Shown: piece after piece, positions 41,091 to 50,838 of the stretch
Position numbering within the stretch: position 1 is the stretch's first letter
Layout of the letters: the number at the start of each line of letters is the position of its first letter
Assembly (NCBI RefSeq): GCF_026626745.1
Contig: NZ_JAPNJW010000002.1
Span: forward strand, 3,186,151-3,250,150
Direction of reading: 5' to 3'
Source of the DNA: Nannocystis sp. RBIL2
Lineage (GTDB): Bacteria > Myxococcota_A > Polyangia > Nannocystales > Nannocystaceae
Length of the DNA stretch: 64,000 bases
Program-made: the position numbers and the translations under genes
The notes under the pieces: generated by a model
The model's input: only the letters and a program-made list of their open reading frames with translations
Told to the model about the DNA's origin: nothing
Database searches by the model: none

Positions 41091-42779
41091 CTACGGATGC
41101 AGGCGCAGGACGTAGCCCTGGGGCACGCCGCCCATCGTGACGTTGCCGCCGCCGAACGGCCAATCGTAGGGCCCCACGACCACGGAGGTCGCACTCGACG
41201 ACCCCGCTCCCGGAAAGACCACCGGGGCGAACGCCTGCTCCGTGCCTTCCCGTCCGAACAGGAAGCCGTGCGTCGTGCCACCCTCCTTCATCGTCGCCGC
41301 GATGAGGACCGTCCCGTGCGTGGTGCTGGCGATGGCGTTGCCGGCGGAAATCCCATTCGGCAGGGTCTCGAACCCCCACTGGGGGATGCTTGCAAAGTTG
41401 TATCGCGTGGCGATGACGCTCTGCCCCAGGCACATCATGTCGCACTGATAGCCGGTGACCAGCAGCCCCTCGGGCTCGAGCCACGCGCCATGGAACGTGC
41501 TCTGCTTGATATCTCCATTGGGCGGCCGGACGAGGACCGGGCTGAGGTGTTCGAACGTGTCGATGTCCACGTGAAGGATGACCGCTCGAATCTCCGAAGC
41601 TGGCTCGTTGAGGTTGTGCTTGCCACGCGACCCGCCGACGATCCAGGCCTCGTCGGTGAGCCTGTCGACCACGACGTCGAATGCCAGATCGCTGAACTTT
41701 TCCAGTCCGTCACCCGGAACATAGTCCCACGGATAGCCCGACAGGATCGGCATCCCCTCGGCCGTCACGTGCCACACCAGCATGTCGGCGTCCCCGTAGA
41801 TCGTCGTGAAGAACCCGGCGCCGAAGCACCCCCCCGCGCTGGTCGTGTCGATCGCCTGGATCGTCGCCCCTGGCTTCTCGAGCTGCGCGTCCTTCGGCGC
41901 CATCTCCGCCGTGAACAGCGCCATCCTCGCCGTCCAGACGTTGCCGTCCTTGACGTTCATTGCGACCCACACCTCGCCGTCCTGCGTCACGGCGATGTCG
42001 GCGATCGATCCCTCGCGGGCATCGATCACACGGGTCCCCTCCGGCCACACGTCGTTCCCCGTGATCGGGTCGCGCAGGCGGATCGCGGGGTGCGCGACCC
42101 CGTTGATCGTCAGCGCCCCGCCTTCGTAGACAAAACCCTCGGAAGTCACGGCCAGCCGCGCATCCTGGGTGCCCGCGCCGCCGAATTTCTCCCACGCGAG
42201 CGCGCCTGCGGGCGGGGTCGCCACGTCGAATTTCCGACCGAGCTCGTCCTTGAGACCACCGCGTCGCACGGTCGCCACGAGGCTGTGCGGCCCGTTGTCC
42301 GCGCTCCCGTAGATCGGGATCACACCGGAGAACAGGTCCGTACCGTCCTGGTCGGCGTCCCCCTCGTTCTCGAGAAAGAACGTCGCCTTGCCGTCGAGCG
42401 TGACCTCCGCCGAGAGTGCATGCTTCGCGTGGAGCGAGACCTGCATCGGCCCCGCGGTCGTGACTTTGACGGGGACGATCAACCCCTCGATCGAGGGCGG
42501 CTCGACCGGCGCATCGCCCATCGAGTCGGTGCCGATGGACGTGGGCCCGAACGACGTCGCCGCTGGACCCTCCGAGCTCGCGTCGCTCGTGCCCTCGCCG
42601 CCGCTCGTCCCCGTGGCCTCGCTCGTCTGCTCGCCCGCGTCCCCCGTCCCGGTCGTCCCGGTCGACGTCGACTCCCAGGGCGGGACCGCCTTGCCGGCCG
42701 CGTAGAGCGCGTCCGCCTCGTTGCAGCCGGCGAGCGGGGCCAGGGTGACGGCCAGGGCAGGAGCGAGCCAGGAGCGCAT
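41091..42779 (-). CDS. large lipoprotein, beta-propeller-like
   Basis: 562 residues from the ATG at 42779 (an in-frame upstream ATG would put 11 residues before the signal peptide). Lipobox LAPLAGC. A Ser/Thr/Gly linker of about 60 residues is followed by a domain with repeats such as ITVSEGFVYEGGALTINGVA, DIAVTQDGEVWVAMNVKDGN, AWIVGGSRGKHN and GTVLIAATMKEGGTTHGFLF, which look like propeller blades. About four Cys. Related in style to the propeller lipoprotein at 37270-38586. Function unknown. Confidence 0.8.
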   Translation of the reverse strand: MRSWLAPALAVTLAPLAGCNEADALYAAGKAVPPWESTSTGTTGTGDAGEQTSEATGTSGGEGTSDASSEGPAATSFGPTSIGTDSMGDAPVEPPSIEGLIVPVKVTTAGPMQVSLHAKHALSAEVTLDGKATFFLENEGDADQDGTDLFSGVIPIYGSADNGPHSLVATVRRGGLKDELGRKFDVATPPAGALAWEKFGGAGTQDARLAVTSEGFVYEGGALTINGVAHPAIRLRDPITGNDVWPEGTRVIDAREGSIADIAVTQDGEVWVAMNVKDGNVWTARMALFTAEMAPKDAQLEKPGATIQAIDTTSAGGCFGAGFFTTIYGDADMLVWHVTAEGMPILSGYPWDYVPGDGLEKFSDLAFDVVVDRLTDEAWIVGGSRGKHNLNEPASEIRAVILHVDIDTFEHLSPVLVRPPNGDIKQSTFHGAWLEPEGLLVTGYQCDMMCLGQSVIATRYNFASIPQWGFETLPNGISAGNAIASTTHGTVLIAATMKEGGTTHGFLFGREGTEQAFAPVVFPGAGSSSATSVVVGPYDWPFGGGNVTMGGVPQGYVLRLHP

Positions 42780-42818
42780 GATCCACCGTAGCACGAAATC
42801 GCCCCTCGCCATATCGCG

Positions 42819-43691
42819 CTAGAAGCGGCCCGACAACGAAAGCCCTGCCTGCCGCCCACCAGCGAATGGTGACAGGCTCACACGCTTCGGCTTCTCTGCC
42901 CTCTCACTCCTGACCCACCACGCGCCCACGCTGAACAGCGCCGCCGCGAGGACCCCGCCGCCGATCGCCAGCCCGACGCCCAGCTTGTGGTTGCTGTGGC
43001 TCAGATCGAGGAGCGCGTCGTCTTCGGGCAGGCGATAGCCCTGACCCTGAATCGCTCGCACATGGTCGCGCAGCAGGCCCTTGTTGAATGCCGCGAACAC
43101 TGCGGCGCCGACGGTGAACGCCGTCATGACTCCAGCCCCGCCGAACAACACCGCGGCGTCTTTGGACATACGCGGTCTTCGACGGAGGTCGCCCCCCGGT
43201 GCTCGTCGCGAACCTGGCTCCTGTGCGGCCGGCTCCGACCCTGCGGGCGGAGTCGAAGCGCTCCCCATCGCAGTCGGGCCGGACGGCACACAAATCCGTT
43301 TGGCCTCGATCCGCACCTGGTACGCCTCTTTGATCGCGAGATCGGGGGCGTCTTTGCGGGACGACAGGAGCAGCTCCGCGTCTTCGAGCAGCGCGCATGC
43401 GTGCCAGCGATCGCCCGTCCGCTCGTAGGCCACGGTCCGCGCCGTATGCACGTAGTTCATGAGCCGCTGCAACACCGGCCTCGGCGCGTACTCCAGCGCC
43501 TGGCCCGCTTCCTCCGCCACCTTCACGAGATCTTCCACGGGCCGGACTTTGTCCTCGGGCGCGTGATCGGGGTGAGCGGCCTCGATCGTCGCCAGCATAC
43601 GCTCGAGGTCCTGGTCCGTGGGGCGCCCCGACGGAGCCGCGAGGGCCGGGCTCGACAGCAGGAGCGAGAGGCATGCGGCTCGGGCGTGCAT
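42819..43691 (-). CDS. exported two-TM protein with helical repeat N-terminus
   Basis: 290 residues from the ATG at 43691, which has AAGG 6 nt upstream (the ATG at 43697 is too close). Signal peptide MHARAACLSLLLSSPALAAP. Residues about 20-120 are helical (DLVKVAEEAGQALEYAPRPV, WHACALLEDAELLLSSRKDA), like the TPR-containing myxobacterial proteins. Two membrane helices follow at about 180-205 and 237-260, and the C-terminus ends SLSPFAGGRQAGLSLSGRF. The gene at 59192-60085 has the same architecture. Possibly a structural paralogue pair in the envelope. Confidence 0.75.
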   Translation of the reverse strand: MHARAACLSLLLSSPALAAPSGRPTDQDLERMLATIEAAHPDHAPEDKVRPVEDLVKVAEEAGQALEYAPRPVLQRLMNYVHTARTVAYERTGDRWHACALLEDAELLLSSRKDAPDLAIKEAYQVRIEAKRICVPSGPTAMGSASTPPAGSEPAAQEPGSRRAPGGDLRRRPRMSKDAAVLFGGAGVMTAFTVGAAVFAAFNKGLLRDHVRAIQGQGYRLPEDDALLDLSHSNHKLGVGLAIGGGVLAAALFSVGAWWVRSERAEKPKRVSLSPFAGGRQAGLSLSGRF

Positions 43692-43970
43692 GCCCATCCT
43701 TGTATCACCAACCACCACGATCGACCATGCCAGCCTCGCCTCCGCACAGGCGGGCCTCGGCTCTACGGTATTGCGCGCAGTTGCGGAGCCTCCCCGGCGA
43801 TCTGCACTCTTCGAGCGGAGCCTGTCCACGACTCGCGCCGTATCGCCAGGACCGGCGTCGGAGCCCGGCGGGTCGAGGTCGTCGGGTACCGTGCGCCTGG
43901 GGAGACCCGCGTCCGAGTCATCCACGTCACGACGAGCGATCGGCGGTGGCTTGGGTTAGCATGCAGCGCC

Positions 43971-44975
43971 ATGAGCTCCGACAGCGCCCTCTCGCTCGTC
44001 CCGTTGTCGACCCTTCCAGATGCGACGAAGAAGCCGGCGAGCTCGATCCTGGCGCTCGTGGGCCCCGTTTCACCGGCGATCGGCGCTCCGCTGTTCGCCT
44101 TCTCGGAGGTCGATCACGGCGGCTACAACGTATCGACGCTCGGCCGCCGGGCCTCCCCCCTGCAGCACTGGATGAAGGCCTTCAAGCCGGCGCTCGCGAT
44201 CGGGCTCGTGTTCGGAGGCCTCGTCGGTTCGCTCGTGCTGCTCGTCCAGCGCCGCATGGACTCGCTCCCCGCGGTGATCGGCCTCATCGCCGGGCTGACG
44301 CTCCTGTTCACGTTCCTGTTCCGACCGAAGCGTCAAGGCTTCAGCGCGGTGGTGGGGAGCGACGGGCTCGACGTCGGCGTCGTCGACGGCAGCAGTCTCT
44401 CGAAGGTGGTGGTACGCTACGAAGACGACGATTATCTCTTCTTCGAATATGGCACGAACATCTACACGCGCCGAGCCGGCCATCCGAAGCCCGCGACCCC
44501 GACGAACGTCGAGATGGTCCTGTTCCTCCGCGACCGCGCGAGCCTCGAGCTCCGCGCGACGATGAAAAGCGTCTGGCATTTCCGCGATCCAATGGAGGGC
44601 CGAGCTCCCGCCCATCGCGCCGGTGTGTACTTCGCCCTCGTGGAGCACGGCTATCCGCGGCGCATCGAGCGGGCCGCCGCGCGGCTTCAGCGGGGCGAGC
44701 CCGTCGATCTGCCGATCGTCGATGGCCGCACGCTGCGTATCCTACCGGCCCCGGGCGTGGCGGGCATGCCCTGGGCCGTCGAGCTCCTCCGGGGCGGGGC
44801 GTGCGAGCTCCGCGTGGCGGAGCTTGCATTGCGCGAAGGCCAATATCGCCTGGCAGGCGACGGAAGGAGCGCCCGCATCGGCCGCGAGCAGGTGGGCGAC
44901 GCATTCGTGCTCGACGCTCTCGTCATCGCTCCGACCGGCGCGGCGATGAGCCCGGTGGGCGACAGCGCCGACTGA
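43971..44975 (+). CDS. inner-membrane protein with cytosolic/soluble domain, unknown
   Basis: 334 residues from the ATG at 43971; the long upstream open frame overlaps the divergent gene and is ignored. Two helices at about 75-120 (ALAIGLVFGGLVGSLVLLVQ, VIGLIAGLTLLFTFLF) are followed by a soluble beta-rich part (GFSAVVGSDGLDVGVVDGSS, VVVRYEDDDYLFFEYGTNIY, then RAPAHRAGVYFALVEHG). The arrangement recalls the YcxB or PH-like inner-membrane proteins, but I cannot place it. It converges with the minus-strand membrane gene at 45027. Confidence 0.72.
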   Translation: MSSDSALSLVPLSTLPDATKKPASSILALVGPVSPAIGAPLFAFSEVDHGGYNVSTLGRRASPLQHWMKAFKPALAIGLVFGGLVGSLVLLVQRRMDSLPAVIGLIAGLTLLFTFLFRPKRQGFSAVVGSDGLDVGVVDGSSLSKVVVRYEDDDYLFFEYGTNIYTRRAGHPKPATPTNVEMVLFLRDRASLELRATMKSVWHFRDPMEGRAPAHRAGVYFALVEHGYPRRIERAAARLQRGEPVDLPIVDGRTLRILPAPGVAGMPWAVELLRGGACELRVAELALREGQYRLAGDGRSARIGREQVGDAFVLDALVIAPTGAAMSPVGDSAD

Positions 44976-45007
44976 ACAGAGGCCGAGCAACGCGCACCGT
45001 CGGTGTC

Positions 45008-45021
45008 CGAGTAGAAACTCG
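45008..45021. terminator. short CGAGT-AGAA-ACTCG hairpin
   Basis: CGAGT (45008-45012), loop AGAA, ACTCG (45017-45021) in a 51-bp gap between convergent genes. Weak stem; listed for its position. Confidence 0.4.
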
Positions 45022-45026
45022 ACCGC

Positions 45027-45578
45027 CTACCGCTCCCCCTGCTCGGACTCCGGGAGACCCGGCGCTGCCGACTCATCGCCGGATGCGAGCCGCCTCGCTC
45101 CGGAGGTGCCCCGCCACAGGGTCGCAGCGATGAGCACGCCCCCGCCGACCGCCGCCCCCCCGAGGACAACGAAACTGGCCCGCAGGAGCAGCAACACGGT
45201 CAGGGTCCCGGAAACGACCGCCATCGAGAGCATGAGGGCGCGGCCGACCTGCGCGCCGTGCATGACGGGTGGCGGGGCGTCCGCGATGTCCGGCATGCGA
45301 CGCAGCCGCGCCCCCTTGCGCACACGCCTCTCGACCAATCCCATCGTCAAACAGGAGATCACGAGATTTGGCACGATCGAGACCCACGGTTCAAGCCCTA
45401 CCCACATCCTGAGCGCGTCGCATACGAGGAAGGCAGGGACTGCAAAGAGCAACACGAAGGGCAGGAGCAGGCGCTGGCTGTCCCAATTGTTCCAAAACCA
45501 GATCGTCGGCAAGAGCCCCAGCCGCTGCGGCCGATCGAGCAACGAGCGGCGAGCAGGTATCGTGGGTGCGCTCTCCAT
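45027..45578 (-). CDS. multi-pass inner-membrane protein, relative of the 4-TM protein at 35.9-36.5 kb
   Basis: 183 residues, AAGGAGG well placed before the ATG at 45578. Helices at about 30-55 (LLLPFVLLFAVPAFLVCDAL), 62-80 (IVPNLVISCLTMGLV) and a C-terminal pair (LSMAVVSGTLTVLLLL, SFVVLGGAAVGGGVLIAA). It shares PQRLGLLPT..FW, PAFLVCDAL and GLVERRVRKGARLRRM with the protein at 35884-36531. Unlike that gene it is not coupled to a small secreted-protein gene, so it would be an orphan copy. Confidence 0.75.
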   Translation of the reverse strand: MESAPTIPARRSLLDRPQRLGLLPTIWFWNNWDSQRLLLPFVLLFAVPAFLVCDALRMWVGLEPWVSIVPNLVISCLTMGLVERRVRKGARLRRMPDIADAPPPVMHGAQVGRALMLSMAVVSGTLTVLLLLRASFVVLGGAAVGGGVLIAATLWRGTSGARRLASGDESAAPGLPESEQGER

Positions 45579-46373
<795 letters not shown>

Positions 46374-47474
46374 ATGAGCGACTCTGACGTGAAACGGAAG
46401 ATCCGGGTGGGCATCATCGGCGCCAGCCCGAACGCGAGCTGGGCCGTGCAATCTCATCTGCCGGCCCTGGTCGGCCTGCCGGCGTTCAAGCTCGAGGCAG
46501 TGGCCACCACCCGGCAGGCCAGCGCCGACGAGACTGCGCGGCGGTTCGGCGCGACGCATGCGTTCGACCGCGCCAGCAAGCTGATCGAGCACCCCGACGT
46601 CGACCTCGTGGTCGTCTCGGTGCGCGCGCCGGAGCACGCGCCGCTGGTGCGCGCGGCCCTCGCAGCCAAGAAGCACGTGTTCAGCGAGTGGCCGCTGGGC
46701 GTGTCGTCGGCCGAGACGCGCGAGCTGGCCGCGCTGGCCGAGCGGGCCGGCGTGCGCACCGTGATCGGCCTGCAGCGGCGGCTGGCGCCGAGCATCCGTT
46801 ACCTGCGCGACCTGCTGGCCCAGGGCTGGCTCGGCCGCCTGCGCTCGGCCACGCTGCACGTCGCGGTGCCGCAGCTCGGGGCCACGCGCCCGCAGAGCTA
46901 CGCCTACACCGCCGACGCGGCCAGCGGCGTCAACACCCTGGCGACCGTCAGCGCCCACTTCCTCGACACCGTGCTCGCGGTCGTCGGCGACTTCCACACC
47001 CTGTCGGCGGTGGTGGCCCGCCAGTTCGAGGAGACGCGGATCGCCGAGACCGGCGAGATCTTGCCGGTCACCGCGCCCGACCAGGTGCTCGTCAGCGGCA
47101 CGCTGAGCAGCGGCGCGGTGCTCTCGGCCCACTTCGAGGGCGGCAAGCGCAACGGCCCGATCGTCCAGACAGTGCTCACCGGCACCGAGGGCGACCTCGT
47201 GATCGGCCCCGACCTCGCGCTCTCGGGCGCCCGCGGCGACGGCCAACCGCTCGCGCCGCTGCCGACGCCCGAGCGCTACTCCTGGTCGCCGCGCGGCGAC
47301 CTCACGGACGACGCCCACCAGGTCGCGGAGCTGTACACCGCGTTCGCCCGCGACCTCGCCCGGGGCACGTCGATCGCCCCGAGCTTCCGCGACGCAGTGA
47401 AGCTGCACCACCTCGTCGACACCATCGCCGAGGCCTCTGCGAGCGGCCAGCGCAAGCTGTGGCAGCGCCTGTGA
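46374..47474 (+). CDS. Gfo/Idh/MocA family oxidoreductase (Gal80-like)
   Basis: 366 residues. N-terminal Rossmann fold with VGIIGASPNASWAVQSHLPA and the family's DVDLVVVSVRAPEHAPLV, AAKKHVFSEWPLG motif (the EKP-like lysine is replaced by EWP, as in Gal80-like members). The C-terminal half is the substrate domain (TLATVSAHFLDTVLAVVG; LHHLVDTIAEA). Many such enzymes oxidise or reduce sugars; Gal80-like ones can be regulators without catalysis. It is followed, 55 bp on, by the aquaporin gene, so sugar/glycerol metabolism is a possible theme. Confidence 0.92.
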   Translation: MSDSDVKRKIRVGIIGASPNASWAVQSHLPALVGLPAFKLEAVATTRQASADETARRFGATHAFDRASKLIEHPDVDLVVVSVRAPEHAPLVRAALAAKKHVFSEWPLGVSSAETRELAALAERAGVRTVIGLQRRLAPSIRYLRDLLAQGWLGRLRSATLHVAVPQLGATRPQSYAYTADAASGVNTLATVSAHFLDTVLAVVGDFHTLSAVVARQFEETRIAETGEILPVTAPDQVLVSGTLSSGAVLSAHFEGGKRNGPIVQTVLTGTEGDLVIGPDLALSGARGDGQPLAPLPTPERYSWSPRGDLTDDAHQVAELYTAFARDLARGTSIAPSFRDAVKLHHLVDTIAEASASGQRKLWQRL

Positions 47475-47481
47475 GGCCCGT

Positions 47482-47529
47482 CGCCGCGAGGATGGACCGG
47501 CCCGGCGCGCCCGGTCTATCCTCGCGGCG
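47482..47529 (+). promoter_or_regulatory. 19-bp hairpin abutting the aquaporin start codon
   Basis: Left arm 47482-47500 (CGCCGCGAGGATGGACCGG) pairs with right arm 47511-47529 over all 19 positions, with one G-U wobble, around a 10-nt loop. It starts 7 bp after the oxidoreductase stop and its last base is immediately before the aquaporin ATG at 47530, so any ribosome-binding site would be inside the stem. Terminator, translation-control element, or both. Confidence 0.75.
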
Positions 47530-48243
47530 ATGACCCCCTTCGCCGGCGAGCTCCTCGGCACCGCGATCCTCATCGTTTTGGGCGACGGCGTGGTCGCCAA
47601 CGTCGCGCTGGCCAAGACGCACGGCCACGGCGGCGGCCTCGTGGCCATCACCGCCGGCTGGGCCGCGGCGGTGTTCGTGGCCGTCTACGCGGCCGCGTCG
47701 GCCAGCGGCGCGCACCTCAACCCGGCAGTCACCCTGGCGCTGGCGCTGCGCGGCAAGTTCGCGTGGGAAGCTGTCCCTTCGTACATGTGCGCTCAATTGC
47801 TCGGGGCCTTCGCCGGCGCGGTGATCGTGTGGCTGGCTTACCGCCGCCAGTTCGACGCGACCGCCGACCCGGCCACGGTGCGCGGGGTGTTCTGCACCGC
47901 CCCGGCGATCCGCGACCTCGGCCACAACTTCCTGACCGAGGCGATCGCCACCTTCGTGTTCGTGCTCGGGGTGCTGCAGATCGCCGCGCCGACGCACGGG
48001 CTCGGGGCCCTCGACGCGCTGCCGGTCGCCCTGCTGGTGCTGGCGATCGGCCTGTCGCTCGGCGGGCCGACCGGCTACGCGATCAACCCCGCGCGCGACC
48101 TCGGGCCGCGGCTGGCCCACGCGGTCCTGCCGCTGCGCCACAAGGGCGACAGCGACTGGGGCTACGCGTGGGTGCCGATCGCGGGACCGCTGGTCGGCGC
48201 CGCCGCGGCCGCGCTGCTGCACGGAATCGCTATCGCGGGGTGA
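47530..48243 (+). CDS. MIP family channel (aquaporin/aquaglyceroporin)
   Basis: 237 residues, six helices. The two signature loops are present: HLNPAVTLALALRG with NPA near 64-66 and YAINPARDLGPRL with NPA near 186-188. The Asp in PARDLGPR and a GHGGGLVAI start indicate the glycerol facilitator/GlpF-like side of the family. It moves water, glycerol or related small solutes across the inner membrane. It is in the same direction as the upstream oxidoreductase, but a strong hairpin separates them. A family-like TGTCCCTTCGTACATG occurs inside the coding sequence near 47769. Confidence 0.93.
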   Translation: MTPFAGELLGTAILIVLGDGVVANVALAKTHGHGGGLVAITAGWAAAVFVAVYAAASASGAHLNPAVTLALALRGKFAWEAVPSYMCAQLLGAFAGAVIVWLAYRRQFDATADPATVRGVFCTAPAIRDLGHNFLTEAIATFVFVLGVLQIAAPTHGLGALDALPVALLVLAIGLSLGGPTGYAINPARDLGPRLAHAVLPLRHKGDSDWGYAWVPIAGPLVGAAAAALLHGIAIAG

Positions 48244-48249
48244 CACCTC

Positions 48250-48286
48250 GCGCCCGCGTCGCCTCGGGCTGCGGCGACGCGGGCGC
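48250..48286. terminator. 14-bp perfect stem hairpin between convergent genes
   Basis: GCGCCCGCGTCGCC (48250-48263) and GGCGACGCGGGCGC (48273-48286), loop TCGGGCTGC. It begins 7 bp after the aquaporin stop and ends 6 bp before the next gene's stop on the minus strand. Confidence 0.8.
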
Positions 48287-48292
48287 GCGGCA

Positions 48293-48778
48293 TCACTTCG
48301 CGGCGTGGATGGGCGAGCCGTCGCGCTGCTGCGACGGCCCGTGGTCGGCGACGCTCGTGTCGAACACGGGATCGTCGCCGAGGCGGACCCCGTCGATCCA
48401 GGCGGCCGTGAGCCCGGCCAGGACGTCGGGGTGCGAATAAGCAGTAGGAGACTCGTACGGGTAGGACCCGGCGCGCGTGTCTTCGCAGAGCACGGAGCGC
48501 CGGTCGAGGTCTTCCAGCTCGAACGCGGCGGGGCCGTCCGTCGCGGCGGTGCGGCCCGCGTCTGCGGCCCTGGCCCCGAATGCGAGGACCCGGACCTCCG
48601 CGCCGCCGACAGGCCGGCCCCGGCGATCCAGGGCTGCGTCAGCGAGCGCGTGCTTCGTCTTGATAGGGGGAGTGCGAATAGAGGGAGTGCTCGCCTCGGC
48701 GTCGGAGATAGCGGCGACGGAGAGGTCGGCAAATAGCGCGGGCCAGCGCATCCGCGGGCAGATAGAGATACTGCGCAT
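48293..48778 (-). CDS. small hypothetical protein, carboxypeptidase-regulatory-like fold
   Basis: 161 residues from the ATG at 48778. The middle part (LDRRGRPVGGAEVRVLAFG, TAATDGPAAFELEDLDRR) has the DxxGxPxxGAxV pattern of carboxypeptidase-regulatory-like/Big beta-sandwich domains. The C-terminal part is acidic with YPYESPTAYSHPDVLAGLTA. The first 45 residues are Ser/Ile/Thr-rich and may not all belong; no clean signal peptide. Function unknown. Confidence 0.5.
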   Translation of the reverse strand: MRSISICPRMRWPALFADLSVAAISDAEASTPSIRTPPIKTKHALADAALDRRGRPVGGAEVRVLAFGARAADAGRTAATDGPAAFELEDLDRRSVLCEDTRAGSYPYESPTAYSHPDVLAGLTAAWIDGVRLGDDPVFDTSVADHGPSQQRDGSPIHAAK

Positions 48779-48900
48779 GACAGGCCTCGGTTATGCCAAG
48801 GATGACCAGACTCGGACGGACCGCCACCGCCCCCGCCCTACCTGTGTGATACCCGCCGCCCCCTGGCGGCGGGCATCGGCACCCCGTCCACACTGGGGCG

Positions 48901-50838
48901 TCAGGGACCCTGTTCGACCACGAATTCGGCCGGCAACGCCGGCGCGCCCACGACCCGGATGAACCCGGTTTCGTCGCCCTCGACAGGCTCCCGCTCGACG
49001 CGGCAATCGACGTTCGGAACGCCGCTCCGGCAGCGCAGCTCGGCCAGCCAGTGGAATCGCAGCACCAGCGCCTCGGTCCCGGGCGCGGGCTTCGCCGCCG
49101 AGACCGCGAGCCGGCCGAGCCCCGCCTTCACCTCGCCGCTGCCGCCCACGACGTAGCCCGTCGGCCGGCGCACACGGTAGGCGCGATAGCGTCCGCCGAC
49201 GATCCCGCGCGGCTCCAGCAGGTCGAGCCGGCGCTCGATGGCCGGGATGTGCGGCACCGACATCAGCACGTAGGCGACGTTGAAGGTCTGCAGGTAGCGC
49301 TCGAGGCCCTCGCCATAGCGCTCGTCGCTGTCGGTCCAGTGGAACAGGTTGGCCTGCTCGTGGATCGTGCGCCGATCGGGGAATCCGCCGAGGATCGGGC
49401 GATCGGTGGCCCAGCGCAGGTACTCGCCGAGGGCCCAGTAATGCACGAGGACGCGGCCGTCGTCGGGCTGGGCCGCGACCCACGCGGCGACCTCCTGGAA
49501 GTCGTCGCTGATCGGCCGCAGCCGCATGCTCGGGAAGAACTGCTCCTCGAGCACGGCGCTCTGGAGGAAGCCCATCGGCGACACGTCGACGCCGGGCAGG
49601 AAGGTGGCGAGCTGGGCGTAGACCCGCGGGGCCAGCAGCACGAGCAGGCCGATCGTCAGGCCGCGCAGGCTCGCAGGTACTTGCGACCATGTCTTTCGGG
49701 TCAGGTTGTCGGCCAGCCACGGACCGGCCAGCACCGCCGCCCAGCAGGCCATCGGCGCCGCGAACCGGTACGGCTCGGTGGCCGGCACCAGCGGCAACAG
49801 GGCGCCGACGTAGCTGAGCCCGAACAGCCACACGAGGGTGCCGCCGGCGTAGCGCAGGGCCGGCGCCCGCGCGCGTCGCCAGGCGACCAGAGTGCCGATG
49901 GCCGCCAGCACGGCGACGGTGCGGACCAGAGTGCGCTGGCGGACGAACCCGGTGGTGAGCGGGTCGACGAACACCTCGAGCAGGTCGTAAAAGAAGAAGT
50001 CGGGCGTGGCCTGGCCGAGCTTGTGCGACGGCGCCATCAGCTCCATGTGCGTGAGCGCGGGCCACAGCCAGTAGGCGTTGATCGCTACCGTCAGGGCCGC
50101 GAGGGCCCACACGCGGACGTGGTCGACGAACTTGAGGACGCGGGCTCGCGCGAGGTAGAGCCCGATCATCGGCCCTGCCAGGGCGGCGAAGCTCCACACG
50201 TGGGTCAGCAGCGCCAGCGGCAACAGCACCAGCAGGACTGCCCAGCCGCCGCGCACCGGCGAACCAGCGAGCTGACGCCAGAACAGCGCCAGGACCAGCA
50301 CGCACAGGTGCGAGACGGTGGCGAACGAGATCATGCCGCCGCCCCAGAAGAAGCGGATCAGCGACTCGAAGTGCCACAGGAGCACGCCGAGCCCGAAGCT
50401 CCACGCCTGCGCCTTGGCCGACACGCCGAGCAGCCGCGCCGCCAGCCACAGCGAGATCGGCATGGCGAGCGCCGAGACCAGAGTGAACAGGTTGAACGCG
50501 GTCGCCAGCGGCACGCCCAGCCGGTGCAGCACGGTGCAGAACAGGAAGTGGGCCTTGTTGTCGACGTCGAAGAACAGGCCGGCGGGATAACCGGCCAGCA
50601 TCATCGGGTCGTAGACCCACAGCCGACCCTCGGCCAGCGCCCGCGTGAGCGTGTGCGTGTGCTGGAAGTGAGTCTGGTAGTCGGGCCCGCCGAACGGCTT
50701 GGCGCCGAACACCACCCGCAGCGGGATCGAGTTGAGCACCAGGGCGGCGTGGACGGCCGCGAAGCCGACGAACATGCCCCCGTGGCCGCGCAGCCAGGCC
50801 CAGCGCGTGCTCCCGGCCGCTGCAGAGGGGTCGGTCAT
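48901..50838 (-). CDS. large polytopic membrane protein, GT-C-like
   Basis: 645 residues with about eleven or twelve helices spread along the first 420 residues (FVGFAAVHAALVLNSIPLRV; TAFNLFTLVSALAMPISLWL; WAVLLVLLPLALLTHVWSFA; TLVWLFGLSYVGALLPLVPA), then a soluble C-terminal domain (LVHYWALGEYLRWATDRPIL, VEREPVEGDETGFIRVVGAP). The first loop has GPDYQTHFQHTHTLTRALAE and GRLWVYDPMMLAGYPAG, an arrangement seen in GT-C fold glycosyltransferases/6-pyruvoyl-tetrahydropterin-synthase-related proteins. Lipid-linked sugar transfer is possible but not shown. It stands alone in its direction. Confidence 0.82.
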   Translation of the reverse strand: MTDPSAAAGSTRWAWLRGHGGMFVGFAAVHAALVLNSIPLRVVFGAKPFGGPDYQTHFQHTHTLTRALAEGRLWVYDPMMLAGYPAGLFFDVDNKAHFLFCTVLHRLGVPLATAFNLFTLVSALAMPISLWLAARLLGVSAKAQAWSFGLGVLLWHFESLIRFFWGGGMISFATVSHLCVLVLALFWRQLAGSPVRGGWAVLLVLLPLALLTHVWSFAALAGPMIGLYLARARVLKFVDHVRVWALAALTVAINAYWLWPALTHMELMAPSHKLGQATPDFFFYDLLEVFVDPLTTGFVRQRTLVRTVAVLAAIGTLVAWRRARAPALRYAGGTLVWLFGLSYVGALLPLVPATEPYRFAAPMACWAAVLAGPWLADNLTRKTWSQVPASLRGLTIGLLVLLAPRVYAQLATFLPGVDVSPMGFLQSAVLEEQFFPSMRLRPISDDFQEVAAWVAAQPDDGRVLVHYWALGEYLRWATDRPILGGFPDRRTIHEQANLFHWTDSDERYGEGLERYLQTFNVAYVLMSVPHIPAIERRLDLLEPRGIVGGRYRAYRVRRPTGYVVGGSGEVKAGLGRLAVSAAKPAPGTEALVLRFHWLAELRCRSGVPNVDCRVEREPVEGDETGFIRVVGAPALPAEFVVEQGP

